A DNA stretch of 64,000 nt from Sabulibacter ruber (GTDB lineage Bacteria; Bacteroidota; Bacteroidia; Cytophagales; Hymenobacteraceae). The notes beneath the pieces were generated by a model. The model did not search any database. It saw only the letters and a list, made by a program, of their open reading frames with translations, and had not been told where the DNA came from. The stretch lies in contig NZ_JAFFID010000002.1 in assembly GCF_017355955.1 (NCBI RefSeq), positions 620,001 to 684,000 of the forward strand. Direction: 5' to 3'. The translations under genes were made by a program, and so were the position numbers. Positions 50,384-58,624 of this stretch are shown piece after piece. Position 1 is the stretch's first letter, and each line of letters begins with the position of its first letter.

Positions 50384-51232
50384 ATGATGACTTGGGTGCA
50401 CCCGTTCAAAGGTGGGAAAGCCTGCCTCTTGTTAATGTTGCTGGGGCTCTTCGCTGCCTGCAGAAATGAAACGAAAACCTCGGCTGGAGGCTCTGCATCA
50501 GAAGTAGACGCAGAGCCCGCCGTTATCAACTACGGGGTGGTGAAAACCCTGCCCCATGACACTACTGCGTTCACAGAAGGATTGCAGGTGTACAACGGGC
50601 AGCTGTACGAAAGCACCGGTTCTCCGCAGGACCTGCCCCAGGCACGGTCTGTGGTGGGAGTAGTAGATTTAGAAACGGGTAAGCTTATCCCCAAGGTAGA
50701 GATAGACCGGGAAAAGTATTTTGGAGAAGGAATTGTGTTCCTGAACGGAAAGGTGTACCAGCTCACCTACCAGAGCAAAGTGGGGTTTGTCTATGATGCG
50801 GGCACGTTCCAGAAGGTAGGGGAGTTTTCCTTTGCCAGCAAAGAAGGGTGGGGGCTTACCACAGAAGGCAAGCATCTCATTATGAGCGACGGTACCAACG
50901 TACTCTCGTACCTAGATCCCGTTACCTTTAAAAAGGTCAAAGAGCTGAAGGTGTATGACCACAACGGCCCCGTTGCCAACATCAATGAACTGGAGTTCAT
51001 AAACGGATTTCTGTACGCCAACATCTACACTACCAATTACATCGTCAAAATCAATCCACAGAACGGGGAGGTAGTGGGGCGCCTTGATTTGACTTCGCTG
51101 GCTCAGGATGCCCTCAGGAAAAATAGGAACTCTTTGGAGTTGAACGGGATTGCCTATGACTCAACCGCCGGTCATGTTCTGGTGACCGGTAAACTCTGGC
51201 CTACCATGTATGCCATCAAGTTCAACTATTGA
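50384..51232 (+). CDS. Glutaminyl-peptide cyclotransferase (glutamine cyclotransferase family)
   Basis: 282-residue lipoprotein (lipobox FAAC, Cys26) of the five-bladed propeller glutamine cyclotransferase family, which converts N-terminal glutamine to pyroglutamate on exported peptides. Typical segments are TLPHDTTAFTEGLQVYNGQLYESTGSP, YFGEGIVFLNGKVYQLTYQSKVGFVYD, GWGLTTEGKHLIMSDGT, INELEFINGFLYANIYTTNYIVKINPQNGEVVG and LNGIAYDSTAGHVLVTGKLWPTMY. It is unrelated to the kynurenine genes as far as I can see. Confidence 0.93.
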   Translation: MMTWVHPFKGGKACLLLMLLGLFAACRNETKTSAGGSASEVDAEPAVINYGVVKTLPHDTTAFTEGLQVYNGQLYESTGSPQDLPQARSVVGVVDLETGKLIPKVEIDREKYFGEGIVFLNGKVYQLTYQSKVGFVYDAGTFQKVGEFSFASKEGWGLTTEGKHLIMSDGTNVLSYLDPVTFKKVKELKVYDHNGPVANINELEFINGFLYANIYTTNYIVKINPQNGEVVGRLDLTSLAQDALRKNRNSLELNGIAYDSTAGHVLVTGKLWPTMYAIKFNY

Positions 51233-51327
51233 GGAACAGGCATAAAGCAGCTACTCCAGGGTTGGGCAAGGAAGCTGCTCTAACATAGCCTCGGGCCAAT
51301 CTATCTGGCTACTTCTGCTTACTATTC

Positions 51328-51365
51328 TGATTTTCTGCTACTTTTCTAATAAGGAGGCAGAAACA
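51328..51365. repeat. 38-bp palindrome family, copy 24 (divergent)
   Basis: TGATTTTCTGC on the left and GCAGAAACA on the right pair (TTTCTGC / GCAGAAA). The centre is unpaired. Confidence 0.5.
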
Positions 51366-51442
51366 AGAAGCCAATTTTCCGTATGAACATGGGTATTTGT
51401 ACGTATGCCTATGTTCACCTATTCCCGCGAAATGCCTCAGCC

Positions 51443-52762
51443 ATGGATGCTTACCTGGTTTCGTTTGTAGTAATTGGGGTAGCTGCGCTGGCCATGGCCT
51501 GGCTCCCGACCTGGTTTAAGGAAGTTCCTTTCTCCTATGCCATGCTGTTTGTGTTGGTAGGATACCTGCTGTACAAACTGCCCCTGGGCTTGCCAGAGCC
51601 AGATCCGCTGCGCGAGAATGAATTGGCCTTGCGCCTTTCAGAGCTGTGCGTCATCATCACGCTCATGGGCACGGGCATCAAAATCAACCGGCGGTTCTCG
51701 TTTTTCAGCTGGCAGGTGCCTTTGCGGCTAGTAAGCTGGACCATGCTGCTGTGCATTGGAACGTTGGCTTGGCTGGCGTGGGAGTATCTGGGTTTCCCGG
51801 TGGCTTCGGCAGTGCTGTTGGCTGCCGCTTTGGCTCCTACAGACCCCGTTCTGGCATCTGATGTGCAGGTTGGTCCGCCCAGCGAGGAAGTGGAAGATGC
51901 CCCCCGGTTCGCGCTCACGGCTGAGGCCGGACTGAACGACGGCATGGCTTTCCCGTTCACGTGGCTGGCCATTGCCTTGGCTTTGCACGGCCTGGCCCCC
52001 GAAGATTGGCTGGGGCACTGGCTTTCCTATGACCTGCTGTACCGCATTGGGGTGGGCGTGGGCGTGGGATATCTGCTGGGCCGCGTTTTAGCCTTCCTTT
52101 TGTTTGAACTGCCCAAAAGAGGTAAATTCCCCAAAACCAACGACGGCTTTGTGGCTATTTCGGCTACGCTGCTGGTGTACGGCCTCACCGAGATGGTGCA
52201 TGGCTACGGATTCATCGCGGTGTTTCTGGCCGGCCTTACCATCAAACACCAGGAAAAAGATTACTCCTACCACCGTGAGCTGCACGATTTCACCGACCAG
52301 ATTGAACGGCTTTTAGTGGTGGTGGTGCTCATGTTGCTGGGTGGGAGCCTAGCCCGGGGGTTGTTAGATGCACTTACCTGGCAGGGTGCCTTGGTGAGCA
52401 TAGGGTTCTTGCTGTTGGTGCGGCCTCTGGCAGGCTACATAGGATTGTTAGGAGTACCGGTGCGAACCCGCGAGAAATGGGCCATTAGTTTTTTCGGGAT
52501 CAGGGGCATTGGCTCTATTTTTTACCTAGCCTTCGCCTTGAGCAAAGCCCGGTTCGAGAATCCGGAGGAAATCTGGGCGGTGGCGGGTTTCACCATTCTG
52601 CTTTCCATCTTCCTGCACGGAGTGTTGGCTACGCCTATCATGCGCCATCTAGACCGCGTACGGACACCCAACGATTTCATTGATCCGCATAAAGCCAAGC
52701 AGGGCATGGTAGAAGAAGAAACAGAGTTTTCTGCCCCAGACTCAAAAGAAGCCAAGGAATAG
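51443..52762 (+). CDS. Cation/proton antiporter, CPA1 type
   Basis: 439 residues from the ATG at 51443, chosen because the membrane part begins there (DAYLVSFVVIGVAALAMAW); an upstream ATG would add 20 polar residues. About 12 helices. Motifs of sodium/proton antiporters are present: LAPTDPVLASDVQVG and the ion-binding Asn-Asp pair in TAEAGLNDGMAFPF, then GIRGIGSIFYLAFA. A short C-terminal tail is rich in Glu. It exchanges Na+ or K+ for H+. The next gene, alkB, starts 7 bases later. Confidence 0.92.
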   Translation: MDAYLVSFVVIGVAALAMAWLPTWFKEVPFSYAMLFVLVGYLLYKLPLGLPEPDPLRENELALRLSELCVIITLMGTGIKINRRFSFFSWQVPLRLVSWTMLLCIGTLAWLAWEYLGFPVASAVLLAAALAPTDPVLASDVQVGPPSEEVEDAPRFALTAEAGLNDGMAFPFTWLAIALALHGLAPEDWLGHWLSYDLLYRIGVGVGVGYLLGRVLAFLLFELPKRGKFPKTNDGFVAISATLLVYGLTEMVHGYGFIAVFLAGLTIKHQEKDYSYHRELHDFTDQIERLLVVVVLMLLGGSLARGLLDALTWQGALVSIGFLLLVRPLAGYIGLLGVPVRTREKWAISFFGIRGIGSIFYLAFALSKARFENPEEIWAVAGFTILLSIFLHGVLATPIMRHLDRVRTPNDFIDPHKAKQGMVEEETEFSAPDSKEAKE

Positions 52763-52769
52763 ATTACCA

Positions 52770-53387
52770 ATGCCGCTACTTTCTCCAGAGTTTCAACAGC
52801 AGTTTGCCTCGCAGAAGTTGCCCTTGCCAGACGCAGAAGTGTACCTGTTACCTGATTTCATTCCGCAGGCAGCGCAAGAGCCTTTGCAGCAGGCGCTGGA
52901 GGAAAACGTGGCCTGGCGACAGGAAAAGATCAGGATGTTTGGTCGGGAAGTAGACCAGCCCCGGCTCACCGCCTGGTACGCCGATGCTGGCAAAGCCTAC
53001 ACTTACTCGGGGCTTACCTGGGAGCCGTTGCCGTGGCTGCCTGAATTGTCGGCCCTCAGAAAACAATTGCAACAATTGACCGGCGCCTCTTTCAACAGCG
53101 TGTTGCTGAACCTATACCGGCACGGGCAGGACAGCATGGGCTGGCACGCCGATGATGAACCTGAGTTAGGCCAGAATCCTATCATTGCCTCCATCAGTTT
53201 AGGCCAGGAGCGCACGTTCTCTTTCCGGCACCGGCAGCAAAAAGAATTGAAACACCAACTGGTCTTACCTTCGGGCAGTCTGCTGTTGATGGCGGGCCCT
53301 ACCCAACATTTCTGGCACCATCAGCTCCCTAAAACCACCAAACCACAGCAACCCAGAATCAACCTCACGTTTCGGGTTATTTATTGA
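52770..53387 (+). CDS. alkB: AlkB-family alpha-ketoglutarate-dependent DNA repair dioxygenase
   Basis: AlkB oxidises methyl lesions such as 1-methyladenine and 3-methylcytosine in DNA using Fe(II) and 2-oxoglutarate. 205 residues with the HxD...H iron site (WHADDE: His126, Asp128; WHHQLPK: His184), the 2-oxoglutarate arginines in RINLTFRVIY (Arg196, Arg202) and NSVLLNLYRHGQDSMGWH as substrate loop. The layout is closer to ALKBH2/3-like short proteins than to E. coli AlkB. It converges on ogt, another alkylation-repair gene. Confidence 0.92.
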   Translation: MPLLSPEFQQQFASQKLPLPDAEVYLLPDFIPQAAQEPLQQALEENVAWRQEKIRMFGREVDQPRLTAWYADAGKAYTYSGLTWEPLPWLPELSALRKQLQQLTGASFNSVLLNLYRHGQDSMGWHADDEPELGQNPIIASISLGQERTFSFRHRQQKELKHQLVLPSGSLLLMAGPTQHFWHHQLPKTTKPQQPRINLTFRVIY

Positions 53388-53501
53388 AATGAATGATTGA
53401 GTGACTGAGAGAATGCAAGGAAATAACATTCAATCACTCAATCATTCAATCTCTCATTCACTCATTCACCCACTCACTCATTCTCTCAATCACTCATTTC
53501 A
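53386..53501. repeat. Octamer-type simple repeat forming a large palindrome
   Basis: This is a microsatellite of CACTCATT/CAATCATT-like units (from 53430) preceded by an inverted stretch GAAATGAATGATTGAGTGAC (53386). The two ends, GAAATGA...GAATG and CATTCTCTCAATCACTCATTTC, are complementary with one 8-base insertion. It fills the whole gap between the alkB and ogt stop codons. Confidence 0.8.
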
Positions 53502-54002
53502 AAAGAGCCCCCTCTGGTACGTGCCGCTCATTTTTGCCTCGTGTTCCAGGAGCCATTGCTTGCGCCAGAGGCCGCCGGCGTAACCCACTAGTTGGCCTCG
53601 CGCCCCAATGACCCTGTGGCAGGGCACCAGCACCAGCCACGGGTTTGCGCCGTTGGCGGCACCCACCGCGCGTACTGCTCCGGTATTGCCCATGCGTTTG
53701 GCTAAGCCCAGGTAATGGTCGGTGCGGCCTGCGGGGATTTGCCGGAGGGCCTGCCATACCTGTTGCTGGAAAGAGGTTCCTTGGCCGTACAGAGGAACAT
53801 CAAACGTCTGGCGCGTACCGGCAAAGTATTCGTTTAATTGCGTGGCGGCCAGTGCCAGGCAGTCGGGGATGTCAGGGCTATCGGTTTCGAAGCCGTTTTC
53901 CAGAAAACGAGCCGAAAACAAGTGGTTTTCCGTGGAGCTAAGCTGCATTGTACCGATGGGCGTGGCTACATGCAACACAAAGAGCGGCGAAGGAGCAGGC
54001 AT
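53499..54002 (-). CDS. ogt: Methylated-DNA--protein-cysteine methyltransferase
   Basis: This suicidal repair protein moves the methyl group of O6-methylguanine to its own cysteine. 167 residues: N-terminal domain with TPIGTMQLSSTENHLFS, then the helix-turn-helix region GTSFQQQVWQALRQIPAGRT and the active site VPCHRVIG (Cys128), with GYAGGLWRKQWLLEHE after it. Unusually, codons for about residues 28-40 (LFSARFLENGFET) consist of a 38-bp palindrome copy. alkB lies convergently next to it, making an alkylation-repair pair. Confidence 0.95.
   Translation of the reverse strand: MPAPSPLFVLHVATPIGTMQLSSTENHLFSARFLENGFETDSPDIPDCLALAATQLNEYFAGTRQTFDVPLYGQGTSFQQQVWQALRQIPAGRTDHYLGLAKRMGNTGAVRAVGAANGANPWLVLVPCHRVIGARGQLVGYAGGLWRKQWLLEHEAKMSGTYQRGLF
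53883..53920. repeat. 38-bp palindrome family, copy 25, inside the ogt coding sequence
   Basis: GGTTTCGAAG on the left and CGAAAACA on the right, with perfect inner CGTTTTC / GAAAACG around CA. All 38 bases are translated as part of ogt without breaking the frame. Confidence 0.7.
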
Positions 54003-54107
54003 AGCAAGGCTTTTTCATGAAAATTAACCAAGTTTACTTCTTCTTTTCGTAGAAAGCAGTATTTGGAGATCATTTCTGCGCCTACGGCTGCATCTTAACC
54101 TAAATAA

Positions 54108-55457
54108 ATGGAGAAAACCACCCAACTCAGTGTCATGGGCGGGGGCCTGGTAGGCTGCCTGCTTTCTTTGTACCTCGCCAAGCAAGGATACCGGGTGGAT
54201 GTGTATGAACGCCGGCCAGATCTGCGCCGCACAGACATTGCCGGAGGGCGCTCCATTAACCTGGCCCTGAGCGACCGCGGCTGGCGGGCGCTGGAGACCA
54301 TTGGTATTGCCGAGGATATCAAGAAAGTGGCTATTCCTATGTACCGGCGAGTGATGCATGACAAGAACGGCAACCTGTCGTTTCAGCCGTACGGGCAGGA
54401 AGGGCAGGCCATTTACTCGGTTTCCCGCGGTGGTTTGAACCAGGCCTTGCTGGATCTCGCCGAGTCCCAGTCTAATATCTCGCTGCACTTTCAACAACAG
54501 GTTATGGAGGTGGAGGTAGCGTCCAATAAAGTCACCATGCTGGACAACCTCTCGGGAGAAGAATACCAGATCAACCCAGATGTGGTGTTTGCCGCCGACG
54601 GGGCGTACTCTATGGTGCGCCTTTCTCTGCAGAAAACCGACCGGTTCAACTACGAGCAAAGCTATCTGGACTACGGTTACAAAGAGCTCACCATTCCGCC
54701 CGCCGCTGACGGAGGCTGGCAACTGGAGAAGAACGCCCTGCACATCTGGCCCCGCGGGCAGTACATGATGATTGCCTTGCCCAACATAGACGGTTCTTTT
54801 ACCTGTACCTTGTTTTTTCCTTATGAAGGCGAGCCTTCGTTTAAATCCTTGCAGACGCCGGCGCAACTCCAACGCTTTTTCCAGGAGGTGTTTCCAGATG
54901 CCACGGCTTTGATGCCAGACTTGGTAGAAGAGTTCTATGAAAACCCAACCGGGTCTCTGGTCACCATCAAATGCCTGCCCTGGCAGCATAAAGGTAGAAT
55001 CCTGCTTCTGGGAGATGCTGCCCACGCCATTGTGCCGTTCTACGGGCAGGGCATGAATGCGGGCTTTGAAGACTGTACCGTACTGCGGGGGCTGCTGGAG
55101 CAGCACAAAGACGATTGGGAAACCATTTTCCAGACGTTCCAGGAAATGCGCAAACCCAACACAGATTCCATCGCTGACCTTGCGGTGTATAACTTTATTG
55201 AGATGCGCGACAAGGTTGCCGATCCTCGTTTTTTGCTTCAAAAGAAAATAGAAGCTAAAATCACGGCGCAATATCCAGACTCCTGGCTTCCTTTGTATTC
55301 CATGGTCACCTTTTCTCCCGATTTGCCGTATGCCGAGGCACTGGCCAACGGAAAGCGGCAGGAAGAGATTATGCGCCGATTAATGGAATATATCCAGACC
55401 GAGGAAGATTACAACAAGCCAGAAGTGCAGCAGGTGCTGCAGGAGCAACTGGGGTAA
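54108..55457 (+). CDS. kmo: Kynurenine 3-monooxygenase
   Basis: This FAD enzyme uses NADPH and O2 to hydroxylate L-kynurenine at position 3. 449 residues: the FAD motif GGGLVGCLLSLYLAKQGYRVDVYERR (from residue 11), RSINLALSDRGWRALE, the second FAD motif GDAAHAIVPFYGQGMNAGFEDC (from residue 302) and the C-terminal IEMRDKVADPRFLLQKKIE with YSMVTFS, all typical of KMO. It supplies 3-hydroxykynurenine to kynureninase. No clear promoter box was found in the 105 bases to ogt. Confidence 0.98.
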   Translation: MEKTTQLSVMGGGLVGCLLSLYLAKQGYRVDVYERRPDLRRTDIAGGRSINLALSDRGWRALETIGIAEDIKKVAIPMYRRVMHDKNGNLSFQPYGQEGQAIYSVSRGGLNQALLDLAESQSNISLHFQQQVMEVEVASNKVTMLDNLSGEEYQINPDVVFAADGAYSMVRLSLQKTDRFNYEQSYLDYGYKELTIPPAADGGWQLEKNALHIWPRGQYMMIALPNIDGSFTCTLFFPYEGEPSFKSLQTPAQLQRFFQEVFPDATALMPDLVEEFYENPTGSLVTIKCLPWQHKGRILLLGDAAHAIVPFYGQGMNAGFEDCTVLRGLLEQHKDDWETIFQTFQEMRKPNTDSIADLAVYNFIEMRDKVADPRFLLQKKIEAKITAQYPDSWLPLYSMVTFSPDLPYAEALANGKRQEEIMRRLMEYIQTEEDYNKPEVQQVLQEQLG

Positions 55458-55475
55458 TCGGCTAAAGAGCGAAAG

Positions 55476-55513
55476 AGATTATTGGCAGTTTTTCCCAAAA
55501 GAGGCGCAATTCC
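55476..55513. repeat. 38-bp palindrome family, copy 26 (weak)
   Basis: Only the inner part (TTGGCAGTTTTTCCCAAAAGAGGC) resembles the family. The outer arms do not fit. Confidence 0.3.
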
Positions 55514-55590
55514 CCCTGGTGCATCTGTTTGGGCAGAGTACGTACTGCTGCCGCAGCAACGCAGTTTTAAGTGAAGTGAATTAACCGTAC

Positions 55591-58500
55591 ATGATATTTT
55601 CCCGCTTAAAAGATTATTATTTGGCCATAGGCTCCTTTGTGTTGGTGCTGGGGATCACCTTTTATGCCTATTATGTATCCAAAGCCAATGACCAGGCAGA
55701 AGATGCCCAGTTGTTTGAGGTAAGAAAGGTGCAGATAAAAGGCACAATGGAGCGACGCATGGGCTATTACCTGCAGGCCTTAAGAAGCGTAAGCGGGTTG
55801 TACTCCGCCTCAGATACCGTCACCCGCGAAGACTTTAAAAGCTTCCTGAATACCCTGCAGATAGATTCCATTTATCCGGGGGTGCAGGGCATTGGCTTTG
55901 CGGTAATGGTCACGCCAGAGGAATTGCCGGCCTTGGAGAGCCGTATGCGGGCAGAAGGATACCTCAACTTTCAGGTTACGCCTTCGGGGCCGCGCACAGA
56001 ATATTCGGCCATCATTTTCCTGGAGCCCCTAAACGCCAAGAACCGCAGGGCCCTTGGGTTTGATATGTTCAATGAGCCTACCCGCCGCGAGGCCATGGAA
56101 GCCGCCCGCGACTACAACAAGCCCGCCATGACCGCTAAAGTGCGCCTGGTGCAGGAAAACGGGAAAGACGTACAGCCCGGGTTGCTCATTTACATGCCGG
56201 TGTACTATGGCGGGGAAGCCCCGGTAGACCCTGTAGAGCGCCGTAATAAACTGAAAGGCTTTGTATACGCCCCGTTCAGGGCTACTGACTTGTTCTCCAG
56301 TACCATCGGCAATGAGTTCTCTGATATCAGCATTTCTATCTATGACGGCAAAGAGATAAAAGAAGAGGCGTTGCTGTTCAGAAACAAGACAGAGGCCGAC
56401 CTGGTAGAAAGCAGTGATAGTCTGTTGTATGGCAGAGATGTGGTGCGCGTTGCCGGCCGTACCTGGACCCTGCGCTACAAGGCTACCCGCGAGTTTGCCG
56501 AGGCCTCGGGCGTTGACCAGCACGATCTTATTCTGCTGGCTGGGTGCATCATCAGTTTGCTTATCTTCTTTGTGGTTTGGTCTCTGCAACGGTACCTGCG
56601 GTCAAACCAGTTAACCGAGCTCATCACCAACAATACCACCGCAGGGTTGTTCATGCTGGATGAACGGGGTCACTGTACGTTCCAGAACCCTGCCGCTGAG
56701 CGCCTGTTGGGCTACAGCCTGGAAGAATTGAAAAGCCGGCCTTTGTATGAGTTGGTGCACGCCAAACAGGAAGCCGGTAACCTGGCTCCCGAGCTGGTTT
56801 CCCAAAAATCTTTTGCGTTTGAAGATGTCTTCATCTGCCGCAACGGCAATTCTATTCCGGTGGCCTGTGCTACCCGTTTTGTGAAACAAGGCGGTGAAGT
56901 GGTGGGGCATATCCTGGAGGTGCGCGATGTCACCGAAGAGAAGAAAGCCCAGCAAGCCGTGCTGGAGAGCGAAGCCCGCTTCCGCAACATGGCAGACAGC
57001 GCTCCGGTAATGATCTGGGTCACTGATCAGGACAGCAATTGTACGTACATAAACCGGCAGTGGCTCAAGTTTACGGGCTCCTCGCTGGAAGAGAATCTGG
57101 GCTTTGGGTGGGTTCAGTTCGTTCACCCTGAAGATGCAGACAGTGCGGCCCAGGCGTACACCACCGCGCACAAGGCACAGGAAGAATACCGGGTAGAATA
57201 CCGCCTGCGCCGCCGGAACGGAGATTACCGTTGGGTAGTGACTACGGGCATTCCGCGCCTTGGGGCCGAAGGGGAGTTCCTGGGGTACATGGGCTCCGTA
57301 ATTGATATCAGTGATCGTATCAAAATGGAGCATCAACTGAAAGAGAACGCGGCTACTCTTCAGAAAATATTCATGCAGGTGCCGGCCATTGTAGGCCTGG
57401 TACGGGTGAAGGATCTGAAGTACACGCTGGTAAACTCTTACCTGAGTGAGCTCTATGACGGGAAAGCCACGGTAGGCACCACGGCAACAGATGCCTTGCC
57501 AGAATCTCAGCGGGAGTTGTTCCGGTCTGTGATCAAAAACATAGGGGAAACGGGCGAGCCGTTCATTGGGCAGGAAGTTCCGGTTTACTTTGATGATTCG
57601 CCGGAAGGGCGCGAAAACATGCGATTCTTCAACATTGTGTACGAACCTATCCGGAACAGTAAAGGCGAGGTGGAATCTGTTCTGACCTTTGCGGTGGAAG
57701 TGACCGAGCAGGTGAAAAGCCGCGAGCAGCTCTCTTCTATCAACGATGAACTGAACCGCAAAAACCAGGAGCTCATCAGGATCAACAATGACCTGGATAA
57801 CTTCGTCTACACAGCTTCACACGATTTGCGGTCGCCGCTGGCCAACCTGGAAGGACTCACCGCCGCCCTGCTGGAAACCGTGATAGGCAAAGAAGACAGC
57901 GAAGAGTACCTGCTGTTGCACATGGTGGCTTCTTCTATCTCCAAACTGAAAGGCACCATCCATGACCTGACCGAGATCACCAAGGTGCAGAAAGACTTTG
58001 ATGCCCAGTCTGAGGTGCTTACGTTTGCCGAGGTGTTGGCCGGGGTTGAAGAGGACATAGCGCCAATGATCCAGGAGGCCGGAGCGGTGATAGACGCTAA
58101 GTTCAAGGTGAGGCAAATCAGGTACGCCCGCAAGAACCTGAGAAGTATCCTGTACAACCTGGTTTCCAATGCCGTGAAGTACCGCGATCCTGCCCGCAAG
58201 CTGAGGGTGTTTGTGCACACTGAGCAACAAGACGACTACATTATCTTGAAAGTGGAAGACAACGGCTTGGGTATACGGGAAGATCAGAAGGAAAAGCTGT
58301 TCACCATGTTCCGGCGGTTCCACTCGCACGTAGAGGGCACCGGTATTGGCTTGTACATTGTGAAACGTACCATTGAAAACCACGGTGGCCGTATTGAAGT
58401 GAGCAGTGAGCCCGGTAAAGGCACCACCTTCACGGTGTATTTCAAAGCCGAAGGAGCTAGAGTTGCCCCGGTGGTTCTGGACGCAGCTACTGAAGAATAA
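55591..58500 (+). CDS. Hybrid-free sensor histidine kinase with CHASE and PAS domains
   Basis: 969 residues. A membrane helix (about 8-28), a periplasmic CHASE-type domain (about 40-290: PGVQGIGFAVMVTPEE, FVYAPFRATDLF), a second helix (about 310-332), three PAS domains (about 345-440, 465-580 and 590-705, the second with a PAC-like YRVEYRLRRRNGDYRWV), then the HisKA domain with phosphorylated His744 in TASHDLRSPLAN and a HATPase domain with NLVSNAVKY, VEDNGLGI and GTGIGLYIVKR. The signal and the response regulator are not encoded here. Confidence 0.93.
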   Translation: MIFSRLKDYYLAIGSFVLVLGITFYAYYVSKANDQAEDAQLFEVRKVQIKGTMERRMGYYLQALRSVSGLYSASDTVTREDFKSFLNTLQIDSIYPGVQGIGFAVMVTPEELPALESRMRAEGYLNFQVTPSGPRTEYSAIIFLEPLNAKNRRALGFDMFNEPTRREAMEAARDYNKPAMTAKVRLVQENGKDVQPGLLIYMPVYYGGEAPVDPVERRNKLKGFVYAPFRATDLFSSTIGNEFSDISISIYDGKEIKEEALLFRNKTEADLVESSDSLLYGRDVVRVAGRTWTLRYKATREFAEASGVDQHDLILLAGCIISLLIFFVVWSLQRYLRSNQLTELITNNTTAGLFMLDERGHCTFQNPAAERLLGYSLEELKSRPLYELVHAKQEAGNLAPELVSQKSFAFEDVFICRNGNSIPVACATRFVKQGGEVVGHILEVRDVTEEKKAQQAVLESEARFRNMADSAPVMIWVTDQDSNCTYINRQWLKFTGSSLEENLGFGWVQFVHPEDADSAAQAYTTAHKAQEEYRVEYRLRRRNGDYRWVVTTGIPRLGAEGEFLGYMGSVIDISDRIKMEHQLKENAATLQKIFMQVPAIVGLVRVKDLKYTLVNSYLSELYDGKATVGTTATDALPESQRELFRSVIKNIGETGEPFIGQEVPVYFDDSPEGRENMRFFNIVYEPIRNSKGEVESVLTFAVEVTEQVKSREQLSSINDELNRKNQELIRINNDLDNFVYTASHDLRSPLANLEGLTAALLETVIGKEDSEEYLLLHMVASSISKLKGTIHDLTEITKVQKDFDAQSEVLTFAEVLAGVEEDIAPMIQEAGAVIDAKFKVRQIRYARKNLRSILYNLVSNAVKYRDPARKLRVFVHTEQQDDYIILKVEDNGLGIREDQKEKLFTMFRRFHSHVEGTGIGLYIVKRTIENHGGRIEVSSEPGKGTTFTVYFKAEGARVAPVVLDAATEE

Positions 58501-58562
58501 TATCTGCCTGCTGAGCGAGGTTGCGCCTCTGCTACTTATTGGCCCCGAAAAACAGCAAAGCC

Positions 58563-58600
58563 CGTTTTAAGCCTGGTTTTACAGATGCAGGGTTAAAACG
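58563..58600. repeat. 38-bp palindrome family, copy 27, terminator-like
   Basis: The outer stem is perfect for 20 bp (AACAGCAAAGCCCGTTTTAA from 58551 with its complement ending 58612), then CCTG / CAGG pairs inside. It ends in CTGTTTTG, so it may serve as terminator for the kinase gene and, in reverse, the DUF4252-like gene. Confidence 0.9.
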
Positions 58601-58624
58601 GGCTTTGCTGTTTTGTCAATGTCT

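Noticed and set aside
54024..55271. 415-codon open frame antisense to kmo
   Set aside because: kmo has complete family motifs over the same bases; the antisense translation is His/Gln/Val-rich shadow sequence.
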